From Haematobacter missouriensis (lineage in GTDB: Bacteria; Pseudomonadota; Alphaproteobacteria; Rhodobacterales; Rhodobacteraceae), in NCBI RefSeq assembly GCF_000740775.1, contig NZ_JFGS01000019.1:1-64000 (forward strand): a DNA stretch of 64,000 nucleotides. The letters are read 5' to 3'. A model generated the notes under the pieces. The model saw only the letters and a list, made by a program, of their open reading frames with translations. It searched no databases and was not told the DNA's origin. The position numbers and the translations under genes were made by a program. Below, piece after piece: positions 9,468 through 18,484 of the stretch. Positions within the stretch are counted from its first letter, which is position 1. Each line of letters starts with the position of its first letter.

Positions 9468-11108
9468 TCAGTAACCGAGCGCCATTCCGTCCTTGCGGCT
9501 GTCCGAACCGCCTTCGAGCAGACCTCCGTCGATCCGTATGGCCTGAGCGCCGCCGATCGGGCTGCTCACCACCTTCAGCACATGCCCGCGCGCCGCCAGC
9601 GCATCACGCGTCGCGGCGGGGATCGTCGGCTCCACTTCCAGAACGCCGTTGAAGGCGAAACTCCGTGGCGCATCAATGGCCGCCTGCACCGTCAGCCCGC
9701 GGTCGATCACGCCGGACAGGAAGGCCGCATGGCCCGCCGCCTGATAATGGCCGCCCATCACGCCGAAGGGCATGACCACGCGCCCCGCCTGCGTCACCAT
9801 GCCGGGGATGATCGTGTGCATCGGCCGCTTCCGCGGAGCGATGGCGTTGGGATGGTCCGCCGCCAGCCGGAAGGAGGCGCCGCGGCTGTGGAACAGTACC
9901 CCCGTCGCCGGATCGAGGCGCCCGGAACCGAAACCGTGGAAGATCGAGTTGATGAAGGAGATGGCATTGCCCGCCTCGTCCACCACGCAGAGATAGATCG
10001 TGTCCTTGTGCTCCGGCTCGTCCCAGAGCACGGGCGGCCGGGCGCGGCTCATGTCGATCCGCGCGCGCAAGGTCGCCACCACCTCCTCCGACAGCAGCCG
10101 CTCCGCCACATCCGGGCAGGAGGCCGGATCGGCGATCAGCGCGTCGCGGTGGTGATAGGCGAGCTTCGTCGCCTCCGCCTGCAGATGGATGCGGTCCACT
10201 TCGTCCAGCGCGGCCACGTCGAAACCTTCAAGGATCCTGAGGATCAGAAGCGCCGCCAGACCCTGCCCGTTGGGCGGGCATTCATGCACCTCATAGCCGC
10301 GGTAGGTGGCGCTGATCGGCGTCACCCACTCCGCTCCGTCCATGCCTTCGGCGAAATCCTCCAGCGTATGCAGCCCGCCGAGCGACCGCAGATATCCGAC
10401 CATGCTCTCCGCCGTGGCTCCCCGGTAGAAGGCCTGCGGTCCGCTCTCCGCGATTTCCCGGTAGCGGGCGGCAAGCAGGGGCTGTGCGCGGCGCTCGCCC
10501 GCCACGGGCGCCCTGCCCTCCGGCAGAAACAGCGCCGCCGCGCCCGCATCGCCTGCGACCGTGGCCTGAGCCGCCGCCCAGTCCATCGCCACGCGCGGCG
10601 TCACGCGGAAACCCTCCTCCGCATAGCGGATGGCCCGGGCGAACAGCCGGGAAAGCGGGAGCGTGCCGTGATCCGCATGCAATCTGCACCAGGCTGAAAT
10701 CGCGCCCGGAACCGTCACTGCATGAGGCGAGGTCTGGGGGATTTCCGTCTGTCCTGCGGAAATGCCCGCGGTACCCGCGGCGGCATTGACCCCGGTCGGA
10801 AGCGCGCTCGCCAGCGCCGCCGTTACCGCCTCCACCGTCGCCGCCGCAGGCGACCGTCCCGAACCGTTCAGCGCCCTGACTGCGCCGCCCGCCGGTGCAT
10901 AAAGCGCAAAGCAATCGCCCCCGATGCCCGTCATCAGCGGATCGACCACCGCGTGAACCGCTACCGCGGCAATCGCCGCATCCACAGCGGTTCCGCCTGC
11001 GGACAGAACCTCAAGCCCCGCCGCCGTCGCCAGCGGATGCGCTGTTGCAACCATGGCGCCCCCCGTCAATGTCGATGGACGGCACCCGGAAAAGAAATCA
11101 AACGTCAA
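9468..11108 (-). CDS. gamma-glutamyltransferase-family N-terminal nucleophile hydrolase
   Basis: About 546 residues of the gamma-glutamyltranspeptidase fold. The chain should self-cleave before the nucleophile Thr in HKDTIYLCVVDEAGNAISFI, with the large subunit upstream and the small one downstream. Other family marks are GGTAVDAAIAA, GIGGDCFALY, PPNGQG and FGVMGGHYQAAGHA. Such proteins hydrolyse or transfer gamma-glutamyl groups from glutathione-like substrates or act as acylases. I see no signal peptide. The reading frame is open to 11201, but family members begin close to LTFDF, so a TTG at 11108 is my choice, with an upstream GGAG at somewhat long spacing; this start is uncertain. Confidence 0.85.
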   Translation of the reverse strand: MTFDFFSGCRPSTLTGGAMVATAHPLATAAGLEVLSAGGTAVDAAIAAVAVHAVVDPLMTGIGGDCFALYAPAGGAVRALNGSGRSPAAATVEAVTAALASALPTGVNAAAGTAGISAGQTEIPQTSPHAVTVPGAISAWCRLHADHGTLPLSRLFARAIRYAEEGFRVTPRVAMDWAAAQATVAGDAGAAALFLPEGRAPVAGERRAQPLLAARYREIAESGPQAFYRGATAESMVGYLRSLGGLHTLEDFAEGMDGAEWVTPISATYRGYEVHECPPNGQGLAALLILRILEGFDVAALDEVDRIHLQAEATKLAYHHRDALIADPASCPDVAERLLSEEVVATLRARIDMSRARPPVLWDEPEHKDTIYLCVVDEAGNAISFINSIFHGFGSGRLDPATGVLFHSRGASFRLAADHPNAIAPRKRPMHTIIPGMVTQAGRVVMPFGVMGGHYQAAGHAAFLSGVIDRGLTVQAAIDAPRSFAFNGVLEVEPTIPAATRDALAARGHVLKVVSSPIGGAQAIRIDGGLLEGGSDSRKDGMALGY

Positions 11109-11556
11109 GATTGGAGGCTCCGCGTTCGGTTTTCGGGAAGCGCCTGTTCGCAAGGGCGGCGCATGCTTCGATGCCCTAGCACCGCTGCCGCGCGGCGGCA
11201 ATCCGCCGCATGCCGGGGCGGGAATCGCGATCTGCGCAGGATCTGGGCAGGCAGGCGAGCACGCCTGAAGGCGGCAGGCTTGCCCGCATGGACGGCACGG
11301 CGTTCCCTCACCGCACCGATCTCCGGCAGCTCACGGCGGCGCCCGCAGGCGGCTGAAAAGCATCCCGGATTTACAGTGAGGCAAAGCTCTTTGCGCATAT
11401 TGTTGAGATCGCCCGGAACCGCGAGTTTTGGCTTGGGACCGGACCGATTTTCCGGTTTAAACGCAAGCCCGGGTAGATGCGCGACTTCTTCCAGCTGCTA
11501 AGGTATCCTGCCTGATACTGACATGCTGGCGGTCAGCCTCGGAATGTCTCGAAATG

Positions 11557-11623
11557 GATTTCCGGGCGTATTTTGGCGGAGTGCAAGCGATCTCCGCGCC
11601 CACGCGGGCCGGAAAGCCGTTTT
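11557..11623 (+). repeat. dispersed repeat copy 1
   Basis: This copy shares with the others a GATTTC...GG(T/A)TTTGG-type left part and a core close to TCCGCGCC-ACGCGGGCCG followed by AAAGCCGTTT. It matches the reverse complement of 11941-12009 over about 65 bp with scattered differences, so the two copies form a large imperfect inverted repeat around 317 bp. Confidence 0.65.
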
Positions 11624-11940
11624 GGCCGCCATGGGAGAAGGCACCGCTTTTACACGGCGCCGTCAGGCAATCCGGTTCGGGACCACTCCCGCCCACACCC
11701 GCAGGAGTGGGATCCGCGAGGGAATTGGCGGGCAAAACCACGCGGCAGCACCTGGCGTCCGGGCGGATTGGATTGGTCGATGTGCAGGAACTGGGGAACT
11801 GCTGCCGTCAGGGTGCATGCTCCGGCACCTCCACCAGACCGGCAGGCAGCGCAGCCCGCCTGGTTGGAGGATGCCGGGCAAAGGGCGCCCGACCCCACAA
11901 CCGGTCGATAGGCAAACCGCGGGCGACGGGAATGCTTAAC

Positions 11941-12009
11941 AGGAAACGGCTTTTCGGCCCGCGTAGGCGCGGAAATCGTTCGCAATCTGACCAAATCCAG
12001 CCGAAATCT
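11941..12009 (-). repeat. dispersed repeat copy 2 (inverted)
   Basis: The reverse complement reads AGATTTCGGCTGGATTTGG at its left end and ends with the core ACGCGGGCCGAAAAGCCGTT. It pairs with 11557-11623 and is also similar to 31188-31254. The core itself contains a GC-rich hairpin. Confidence 0.65.
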
Positions 12010-12120
12010 ATATATTTCGGGGCATTTCCGGGCCGATTTTCCGATTTCCCGCACATAGGCATCACAGTTCAGGACTTTTCAGCGGCCTGTTATGGGCGCT
12101 TATTCAGAGGGGCCAACCCG

Positions 12121-12146
12121 CAGACCCGCAGACCCGCAGACCCGCA
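12121..12146. repeat. 8-bp tandem repeat (CAGACCCG), three copies
   Basis: Three perfect CAGACCCG units are followed by CA and preceded by a partial ACCCG. It lies 17 bp past the stop of the minus-strand imelysin gene. The function is unknown; it may be slippage-prone. Confidence 0.8.
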
Positions 12147-12162
12147 AGCACCCTTTGCGGTC

Positions 12163-12966
12163 TCAGTCCAGCCCGAGTTTCGCGCGCAGGGTGGAAAGGT
12201 CTTCCGCCAGCACGTTCACGGCGGCTGCCATCGTCACGCGGTCGGCTTCCGTGAGCTTGTCGTAGCTGACATAGCCGTCGCCCTGCCGGTATTTCTCCAG
12301 CGTCGTGTCGATGGTGGCGAAATTGGCGTCCACCTTCGCCATGAACTCCTTGTCGGTGACCAGTGGACGCACCAGATCGACGATCTTCTTCGCACCGTCA
12401 AAGTTGCCGCGGAAATCCCACAGGTCGGTGTGGGAATAACGGTCCTCCTCGCCGGAGATCTTGGTGGCGGCGACCTCCTCCATCAGCGCGGCGGCACCCC
12501 CTACGACCACTTCCGGCGGGAAGGTCAGCCCGTCGATCCGGGTGCGCAATTCCTTCACATCCGCGAGCAGCTTGTCAGCCACGGGCGCCAGCCCCTCGGT
12601 GGAGTTCTTTTCCCACAGGCCGTATTCGATGCGGTGAAAGCCCGGAAAGTCAGGGTCGGCCTCAGCCTTTTCATAATCGTCCGCGCGGCTGTCGATGGAG
12701 CCGTCGAGGTCCGAGAACAATTCCGCGATCGGTTCGATCGCCTCATAATTCATGCGTGTCGGCGCATAGAGGGCCTTGGCCTTCTCCACGTCGCCCGCCT
12801 TCACGGCATCCACGAAGGTCTGTGTGTTCTTGAGAAGGATATCCGTCTGCTCGGAGACGTAGATCTTGTAGTCGCTGATCGGGCCGACAAGGTCGAGCGG
12901 CGCCGCGGCATGGGCCACCTGCCCAGCCATGAGCGCGCCAACGAAGGCGAGGGTGACAAGACGCAT
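12163..12966 (-). CDS. EfeM-like periplasmic imelysin (peptidase M75 domain) for iron uptake
   Basis: A 267-residue secreted protein with a signal peptide at 1-20 (MRLVTLAFVGALMAGQVAHA) and one imelysin/M75 domain. The metal-site HxxE motif appears in FHRIEYGLWEKNSTEGL at about residue 110. It lacks the cupredoxin domain of EfeO, so it resembles EfeM. It follows efeB by 65 bp on the same strand and is probably the last gene of the efe operon. A second imelysin beside a full EfeO is unusual; it may be an alternative iron-binding component. Confidence 0.85.
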   Translation of the reverse strand: MRLVTLAFVGALMAGQVAHAAAPLDLVGPISDYKIYVSEQTDILLKNTQTFVDAVKAGDVEKAKALYAPTRMNYEAIEPIAELFSDLDGSIDSRADDYEKAEADPDFPGFHRIEYGLWEKNSTEGLAPVADKLLADVKELRTRIDGLTFPPEVVVGGAAALMEEVAATKISGEEDRYSHTDLWDFRGNFDGAKKIVDLVRPLVTDKEFMAKVDANFATIDTTLEKYRQGDGYVSYDKLTEADRVTMAAAVNVLAEDLSTLRAKLGLD

Positions 12967-13031
12967 GGAACTTCCTTTCTTGATGCCCCTTCAGGGCAGG
13001 ACAGTCCGACTGGCTGCTGGCGTGTCGGGTT

Positions 13032-14285
13032 TCAAATGGCGTCGATCAGCGAACGGCCGAGATAATCGCCCTCGCCGAAGCCCGGAAGCGCGAAGAAATA
13101 GCCGCCCCCCACGGGTTTGATATATTCTTCGAGCGGCTCCCCATCGAGCCGGCGCTGCACGGCAACGAAGGCCCGTTCGAGATCCGCCTGCCATGCGATG
13201 AACAGAAGCCCCTGATCGAGCTGCCCGTTCTTCAGCACACCGTTGACGTAGTTGAACGGACGGCGGAGCATGAGCTGGTCCGCCGAGGCCGCGTCGCGCG
13301 GATTGGCAAGGCGGATATGGCTGTTCAGCGCGGTTCTGGCTCCTTCCGCATCCGCCGCGTAATCGGGCAGGTCCGTTTCCGTTCCCTCCGGGCGGTCGAG
13401 CGGCGCCCCGGTCATCTTGGCACGACCGATGATCCGCTCCTGCTCGCCAAGGGGGGTCCTGTCCCAGCGTTCCACAAGGGTCCGCACGATGCGGACGGCC
13501 TGGTAGCTGCCGCCGCGCGCCCAGCCGGGCTCCCCCTCATCCGCCCAGACGACCCGCCGCATCAGCCCGCTGTCGCCACTGTCGGGATTGGCGGATCCGT
13601 CGCGAAAGCCCAGGAGGTTCCGCGCGCTTTCGGCGGTGCCCCCCGGCTTCGGCGGGATCACGGGCACGCTGCCAGCCTGCGCCCATTTCAGCACGAGCTG
13701 ATCGGGGATGGATTTCACGATGTCGCGGAGCGCGTGAATCACGGTGTCCTGCGCATTGGCGCAGATCTGGAGCGTGATATCCCCGTGGCAGAGGTCCGGC
13801 TGAAGCGCGTCGTTGCGGAACTGCACCATCCTGCTCAACACGCGGGGCTTGTGGGAAGCGAGCCACTCCCGATCGTCGAAGAGCGACGCGCCCAGCGATA
13901 CCGTGATCGTCGTGGCGTCCGGGCGGACCACCGGGCCGAGCAGGCCACTGTCGGCGGGGGGGAGCTTCGGATCCAGCTCCGGCACGGGACCGCCGTGGGT
14001 GAGAAAGACGATCCGCTCCGTGAGCCGCCGGAAAAGCCGCTCCAAATCGCCCGGCGTCGCGGCGATCACATGGAAGGCGGCGACCATGCCATTCGCGGGC
14101 CGGGGCGTCACGATGCCCGCCTGATGCACGCCATAGGGAGAGACGCGATCCGCCTCCGCGGCCACGCCCGCGACCGGTGCGGTCGCCACGTTCGAGGTTT
14201 CCGCGCGAAGGGCGAGCGGCAGCCCCGCCGCGAGCGCCGCCGCGCCGGTCAGAAGCCCCCGCCTGCTAGCACAGAACTCTGCCAT
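13032..14285 (-). CDS. efeB: EfeB deferrochelatase/peroxidase (DyP-type heme protein)
   Basis: A 417-residue DyP-type heme peroxidase. A Tat signal is visible (ASRRGLLTGAAALAAG), so the folded heme protein should be exported to the periplasm. The family signature GFRDGSANP (catalytic Asp) lies near residue 225, and the likely proximal heme His is in LNSHIRLANP near 330. In EfeUOB systems it acts with EfeO and EfeU in low-pH or ferrous iron uptake and may release iron from heme. It starts 4 bp after the efeO stop. Confidence 0.93.
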   Translation of the reverse strand: MAEFCASRRGLLTGAAALAAGLPLALRAETSNVATAPVAGVAAEADRVSPYGVHQAGIVTPRPANGMVAAFHVIAATPGDLERLFRRLTERIVFLTHGGPVPELDPKLPPADSGLLGPVVRPDATTITVSLGASLFDDREWLASHKPRVLSRMVQFRNDALQPDLCHGDITLQICANAQDTVIHALRDIVKSIPDQLVLKWAQAGSVPVIPPKPGGTAESARNLLGFRDGSANPDSGDSGLMRRVVWADEGEPGWARGGSYQAVRIVRTLVERWDRTPLGEQERIIGRAKMTGAPLDRPEGTETDLPDYAADAEGARTALNSHIRLANPRDAASADQLMLRRPFNYVNGVLKNGQLDQGLLFIAWQADLERAFVAVQRRLDGEPLEEYIKPVGGGYFFALPGFGEGDYLGRSLIDAI

Positions 14286-14289
14286 ATTG

Positions 14290-15501
14290 CTACTCCAACC
14301 CGATCGCCGGGTTCAGCGCCCCGGCCGCGTCGGCGATACGGCGAAGGGCCGCCGCCACCCTCTCCCGGCCTGCGGGATCGGGGGTATAGCTGCCGATGGA
14401 CGCCCCCGCGCCATCGAGTGCGGCGTGAAGGGTGGCGGAAGCCTCCGGCTGCGCGACAGCGACCAGCGGATCGACGAGCAGTGCGGATTTGCGGATCCCG
14501 TCCAGAGCCGCCGCGAACTCCGCCCCTTCGTCTCCCGCATAGGGGGTCTGCGACCCCGCCTGATCCGCAAGGCGGCTTGCGAAGGCTGCCGCATTCGCGG
14601 CCAGATCGGCCGGAGCCACGTCGAGGTTGCGGAGCCGATCCTTCAGGGTCAGGGCATCTGCGGCAAGCCGATCCGCAACTGGGGCAAGCCCCTCCGTGGT
14701 GTTCTGCGACCACAGGCCGTATTCGATGCGGTGGAAGCCGGTGAACGCCGCGTCCTGCTCCCGCTCCGCCAGATATTCGGCCAACGGATCCATGCTGTTG
14801 GCCAGATCGGCGATCCGGGCGGAGACTGGGCCCATCTGCCGCCACGGCTCACGCGCCGCACGCCAGGCGCTCCGCGCGCCCTCCAGATCGCCCGCGGCGA
14901 TCCTGTCCCGCAGCGCCTCGGTCGCCTCCACCAGCAGAGAGGCGCGGCGGCTCAGATAGACACGGTATTCGGAAAGCGGTCCGATGAAGGCACGTGTCTC
15001 CGGCTGCACCCGCGCGGCTTCGGACGCCTCCGTGGGCACGACCGTCAACGTTCCCCGCGGATTGGAGAGCAGCCCGCAGGTGATGGCATAGGTGCCCGGG
15101 ACGAGCCGTTCGGTCAGCGTTGCATTGAGGCCGGGCGCTATGTTCTCCCGCTCCGCCACGACCATCACGCCGTCGAGGATCTCCCACTCCAGCGCCCGAT
15201 CAGAGGCGTTGTGGATACGGAAGGTCCGCCGGCCCGCAGGAACGGTGATGTCGGCCGGATCGCAGGTGCCGTCCGTCACCGTCACGGTGATTTCGTCGGC
15301 TGCACCCTCGGGCACCGCACTCCGCGCCGCGAGCCAGAAGGCGCCGACGCCCAGCAGCACGAGCACCCCCGCCCCGGCCATCGCCAGCTTCAGCCCCCGA
15401 CCGGAGGGCGGCGTGGCGCCGGGTTGCAGGGCCGCGGGGCTTGCTCCCACCGGCTGCCGAGGATCCGACTTCCCACCCTTCCGCTGTATCTTCTGCGCCA
15501 T
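14290..15501 (-). CDS. efeO: EfeO periplasmic iron-binding component
   Basis: A 403-residue protein with a basic N-terminus and one membrane anchor (LAMAGAGVLVLLGVGAFWLA, about residues 40-60). A cupredoxin-like domain follows (TVTDGTCDPADITVPAG to TYAITCGLL), then a C-terminal imelysin/M75 domain with FHRIEYGLWSQNTTEGL. This is the classic EfeO two-domain layout. It binds iron in the periplasm and hands it to EfeU. ATG 15501 lies 1 bp after the efeU stop, which settles the start; the longer frame would overlap efeU. Confidence 0.92.
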   Translation of the reverse strand: MAQKIQRKGGKSDPRQPVGASPAALQPGATPPSGRGLKLAMAGAGVLVLLGVGAFWLAARSAVPEGAADEITVTVTDGTCDPADITVPAGRRTFRIHNASDRALEWEILDGVMVVAERENIAPGLNATLTERLVPGTYAITCGLLSNPRGTLTVVPTEASEAARVQPETRAFIGPLSEYRVYLSRRASLLVEATEALRDRIAAGDLEGARSAWRAAREPWRQMGPVSARIADLANSMDPLAEYLAEREQDAAFTGFHRIEYGLWSQNTTEGLAPVADRLAADALTLKDRLRNLDVAPADLAANAAAFASRLADQAGSQTPYAGDEGAEFAAALDGIRKSALLVDPLVAVAQPEASATLHAALDGAGASIGSYTPDPAGRERVAAALRRIADAAGALNPAIGLE

Positions 15502-15502
15502 C

Positions 15503-16339
15503 TCAGGCCCCCCGCCGCACGGCGTGGCCCGGCGTTTCTGCGTGCGGGCGCAGGAAGAACCACAGACCCCCCGCAAGAACCATCGCCCAGGCGATGCCTT
15601 CCCCCAGGACCGGCGCATCGTGATAGCCGAAAAGCCCGCTCAACACCGTGCCCAGCACCGACTGCACCGGCAGGGTGCGCGTCATGTCCCAGATCGGCTG
15701 CTGCAGGTGGTTCCAAAGCCCCGCCTCGTGCAGATTGCGCAGCACCGAAGCCGCCAGTCCCGCCGCGACGAGGATGATGAACACCCCTGTCCAGCGGAAA
15801 AACCGCCCGAGGTTGATCCTGACCCCGCCGCGATAGATGCCGTAGCCGATCATCACCGCCACCGCGACGCCCAGAAGCGCGCCAAGCGGCGCGGCAGTGC
15901 CCGGGCTTTGCTGAAACAGCGCCAGCAGGAAAAACACCGACTCCAGCCCCTCCCGCGCCACGGCGAAGAAGGTCATGCCGATCAGCGCCCATGTCGCGCC
16001 ACGCCCATGCGAAAGCGCGATGTCGATGTCATGCTCCATGGTGCGGCTGAGGGACTTTGCCGCCTTGCGCATCCACAACACCATGGAGAGCAGCACGACG
16101 ACGGCGAGCAGCCCCACCAGCGCCTCGAACAGCTCCTGTGTCTTCTGCGGAAACTGAGCGCCAAGCGCGAGCACCCCCGCGCCGACGAAAAGCGACAGCG
16201 CCACCGCGAGCAGTACCCCCACCCAGACGGCCGGAAGCCATTCCGCACGGCCAGTCCGGCCGAGGTAGCCCGCGATGATGCCAACGATGAGCGCGGCTTC
16301 CAGCCCCTCCCGCAGCATGATCAGAAATGTTGGCAGCAT
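15503..16339 (-). CDS. efeU: EfeU iron permease (FTR1 family)
   Basis: A 278-residue permease with about seven transmembrane helices and both REGLE iron-coordination motifs (LREGLEAALIV near residue 9 and AREGLESVFF near 120). It transports iron across the cytoplasmic membrane and is the first gene of the efeU-efeO-efeB-imelysin operon. ATG 16339 places the first REGLE at the expected position; the frame is open further upstream, but that part is not permease-like. A perfect inverted repeat lies 29 bp upstream. Confidence 0.94.
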   Translation of the reverse strand: MLPTFLIMLREGLEAALIVGIIAGYLGRTGRAEWLPAVWVGVLLAVALSLFVGAGVLALGAQFPQKTQELFEALVGLLAVVVLLSMVLWMRKAAKSLSRTMEHDIDIALSHGRGATWALIGMTFFAVAREGLESVFFLLALFQQSPGTAAPLGALLGVAVAVMIGYGIYRGGVRINLGRFFRWTGVFIILVAAGLAASVLRNLHEAGLWNHLQQPIWDMTRTLPVQSVLGTVLSGLFGYHDAPVLGEGIAWAMVLAGGLWFFLRPHAETPGHAVRRGA

Positions 16340-16367
16340 GGTGCACTCCTGCCGAAGCAAAATGGGC

Positions 16368-16388
16368 TTCCGACGAATCCTGTCGGAA
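16368..16388. promoter_or_regulatory. inverted repeat upstream of efeU, candidate iron-responsive operator
   Basis: TTCCGAC-N7-GTCGGAA is a perfect 7-bp inverted repeat spanning 21 bp, starting 29 bp upstream of the efeU ATG. The location suits control of an iron uptake operon. The motif is not a textbook Fur box or Irr/RirA box, so the regulator is unknown. Confidence 0.5.
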
Positions 16389-16563
16389 TTAGCGCTACAC
16401 CCGCCGACCGGCTTAAGACAAGCGGTAAGGTTGCCTTGCCGCCCTGAAGAATATCCAATCAAACAAGGGAATCCGTGTGGGCGTCGCTCACATCTTCGGG
16501 AAGTGACCGTGGTTGGAATGCGGCATATCGTCTCCGGGGGTAAAAGTCGCAGAAGTCGCCCGC

Positions 16564-16581
16564 CTGTCATGCTTCCGTCAC
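16564..16581 (+). promoter_or_regulatory. Pho box (PhoB site) upstream of phoA
   Basis: CTGTCAT-GCTT-CCGTCAC carries two 7-bp direct repeats separated by 4 bp, matching the PhoB consensus (CTGTCAT-N4-CTGTCAY) in 13 of 14 repeat positions. It ends 74 bp before the phoA ATG. This strongly suggests PhoBR control by phosphate starvation. Confidence 0.8.
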
Positions 16582-16655
16582 GTCCCCACCCTAGAAGCAG
16601 CGCTACCCGTCGCGCCACACGGCGGGGAAGGACGCCATAGCCACGGGAATACCTC

Positions 16656-18113
16656 ATGACCCCTCACCACCCGCTCCTGCTTTCCACCGCACTCGTGCTT
16701 GCCACCGGGCTGTTGGCGGGGCCTCTTGCCGCCCAGCAGACCCCTCCGGCCACCGCGAACGCAGCATCCGCTGACCTCTTCGACCGCGGCCACCGGGGGG
16801 ATGTCAGCCAGCACGGCGGCGCACGGCGGCTGAACGGTGATATGACCGAACCGCTGGCCTCCGTGATGAAGCCGGGGCCGGCACGGAACGTGATCCTGCT
16901 GATCGGCGATGGCATGGGAGATTCCGAGATCACCATCGCGCGGAACGTGGCGCGGGGTGCGGGCGGCTTCTTTGCAGGGATCGACGCGCTGCCCGTCACG
17001 GGGCAGTACACGCACTATTCTCTGGGCAAAGACGGCAAGCCGACCTACGTGACGGATTCCGCCGCCTCCGGCTCCGCCTGGGCGACGGGAACCAAGACCT
17101 ATAACGGCGCGATCTCCGTCGATATTCACGGCAAGCCGCAGGCCACGCTCCTTGAGATGGCGAAGGCCGCGGGGCTGGCCACCGGCAACGTCTCCACCGC
17201 CGAGCTGCAGGACGCGACCCCCGCCGTGCAGATTGCGCATGTCACCGGCCGGAAGTGCTACACACCCGATTCCACCGCCGAGAAATGCGCCTCCGACGCG
17301 CTGGAGAATGGCGGCCTCGGCTCCATCACCGAACAGCTCATCAACGCGCGGGCCGATGTGACGCTGGGCGGCGGGCGCAAATACTTCGACGAGACCGCCC
17401 ATGCCGGCGAGTGGAAGGACAAGACCCTTCTGGACCAGGCCAAGACCCGCGGCTACCGGATCGTCGAGACGCTGGCCGACATGAACGGCGTCAACACGGC
17501 CGATGACAGCGCGCCGCTGCTGGGCCTTTTCGCTCCGGGCAACATGCCCGTCCGCTGGCAGGGACCGAAGGCCACACGTCACGGCAATACCGAACAGCCG
17601 CCCGTGACCTGCGAGACCAATGCGGCGCGCGGTGCGGAAGTGCCGACCCTTGCCCAGATGACGGAGAAGGCCATCCAACTGCTCGACGCCCGGAACACCG
17701 GTTTCTTCCTTCAGGTGGAGGGCGCCTCCATCGACAAGCAGGATCACGCGGCCAACCCCTGCGGCCAGATCGGCGAGACGGTGGACCTGGACGAGGCGGT
17801 TCAGGTCGCGCTCGACTTCGCGCGCAAGCAGGGCGATACGCTCGTCATCGTGACCGCCGATCATGCCCATGCGAGCCAGATCATCGGCAATGACGTCACG
17901 GCGCCCGGACTGTCGCAGGCGGTGACAACGGCGGACGGCGCGGTGATGTCCGTCACCTATGGCAACTCCGAGGATGAGAACGATCAGGAACACACCGGCG
18001 CCCAGGTCAGAATCGCGGCCTTCGGTCCGGGATCGGCGAATGTCTCGGGCCTGACCGACCAGACGGACCTTTTCTTCACCATCGGCAGCGCCCTCGGCCT
18101 GCTCACGCACTGA
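16656..18113 (+). CDS. phoA: alkaline phosphatase PhoA
   Basis: A 485-residue periplasmic alkaline phosphatase with a Sec signal peptide (about 1-26). The catalytic serine is in [13 protein letters not shown]. Metal ligands fit the family: [11 protein letters not shown], then [17 protein letters not shown] and [10 protein letters not shown], with a C-terminal His in EHTGAQV. It hydrolyses phosphomonoesters to release phosphate. Four cysteines could form the usual disulfides. The ATG at 16656 begins the signal peptide. A Pho box lies upstream. Downstream are a repeat array and a GC-rich hairpin. Confidence 0.95.
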   Translation: MTPHHPLLLSTALVLATGLLAGPLAAQQTPPATANAASADLFDRGHRGDVSQHGGARRLNGDMTEPLASVMKPGPARNVILLIGDGMGDSEITIARNVARGAGGFFAGIDALPVTGQYTHYSLGKDGKPTYVTDSAASGSAWATGTKTYNGAISVDIHGKPQATLLEMAKAAGLATGNVSTAELQDATPAVQIAHVTGRKCYTPDSTAEKCASDALENGGLGSITEQLINARADVTLGGGRKYFDETAHAGEWKDKTLLDQAKTRGYRIVETLADMNGVNTADDSAPLLGLFAPGNMPVRWQGPKATRHGNTEQPPVTCETNAARGAEVPTLAQMTEKAIQLLDARNTGFFLQVEGASIDKQDHAANPCGQIGETVDLDEAVQVALDFARKQGDTLVIVTADHAHASQIIGNDVTAPGLSQAVTTADGAVMSVTYGNSEDENDQEHTGAQVRIAAFGPGSANVSGLTDQTDLFFTIGSALGLLTH

Positions 18114-18143
18114 GGCCGGGCGGCGTCGGCCGCGCAGGTCAGA

Positions 18144-18360
18144 CGGCAGATGCCGCAATGGGCCGGAGAGCCGGCGCGATGGATGCCGGACAACGGACGC
18201 TATGGATCAGGCGGCACAGGCCGCGCGGTGAACCATACGACGGCTGCCGCGCAATCGGCCACGCGGCACATGCCGTAATCGGCGGGACGGCGCGCGCCGT
18301 AATGGGCCGAACGGCAGATGCCGCACGATGGGCCGCGCCACAAGCCGCGCGATGAACCGG
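18144..18360. repeat. degenerate tandem array, about 24-bp unit, around nine copies
   Basis: The unit is close to CGGCAGATGCCGCAATGGGC followed by CGAA, with variants at regular 24-26 bp spacing. Many units contain a small internal palindrome such as GGCAGATGCC, and the copies degrade towards both ends. It lies between the phoA stop and a terminator-like hairpin, so it is probably in the 3' untranslated part of the phoA transcript. A minus-strand open frame through it shows an 8-residue periodicity but has no protein-like context. Confidence 0.65.
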
Positions 18361-18385
18361 AGGGCGGATCCCGCGCAAAGACATA

Positions 18386-18410
18386 CGGCCCCGCCTGGTT
18401 GGCGGGGCCG
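18386..18410. terminator. strong GC hairpin between phoA and ssuB
   Basis: CGGCCCCGCC-TGGTT-GGCGGGGCCG is a perfect 10-bp stem with a 5-nt loop, followed on the plus strand by TTCTCGTT. It lies between convergent genes and can terminate phoA and probably ssuB transcription as well. Confidence 0.75.
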
Positions 18411-18484
18411 TTCTCGTTGCATAGACTGCGACTATACTTGTTCTGAATGAATGAATTACGCAGTGATGCTGACAGACGACATCA

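Larger units (their letters stand above)
11109..12162. other. gene-free stretch with inverted repeats
   Basis: No open frame here has the composition or motifs of a protein; the long frames overlap one another on both strands and run into neighbouring genes. The stretch contains two related copies of a roughly 67-bp repeat in opposite orientation (11557-11623 and 11941-12009) and a short tandem repeat before the imelysin gene stop. It must also carry the promoter of the gamma-glutamyltransferase-like gene near its left end. Confidence 0.6.

Noticed and set aside
11554-13065. Plus-strand frame of about 500 codons spanning the repeat region and the imelysin gene
   Set aside because: The second half is antisense to the imelysin gene and the first half passes through inverted repeats; no ribosome site or motif supports it.
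18144-18360. Repeat array considered as CRISPR
   Set aside because: Units are contiguous, about 24 bp and degenerate, with no unique spacers and no cas genes nearby.
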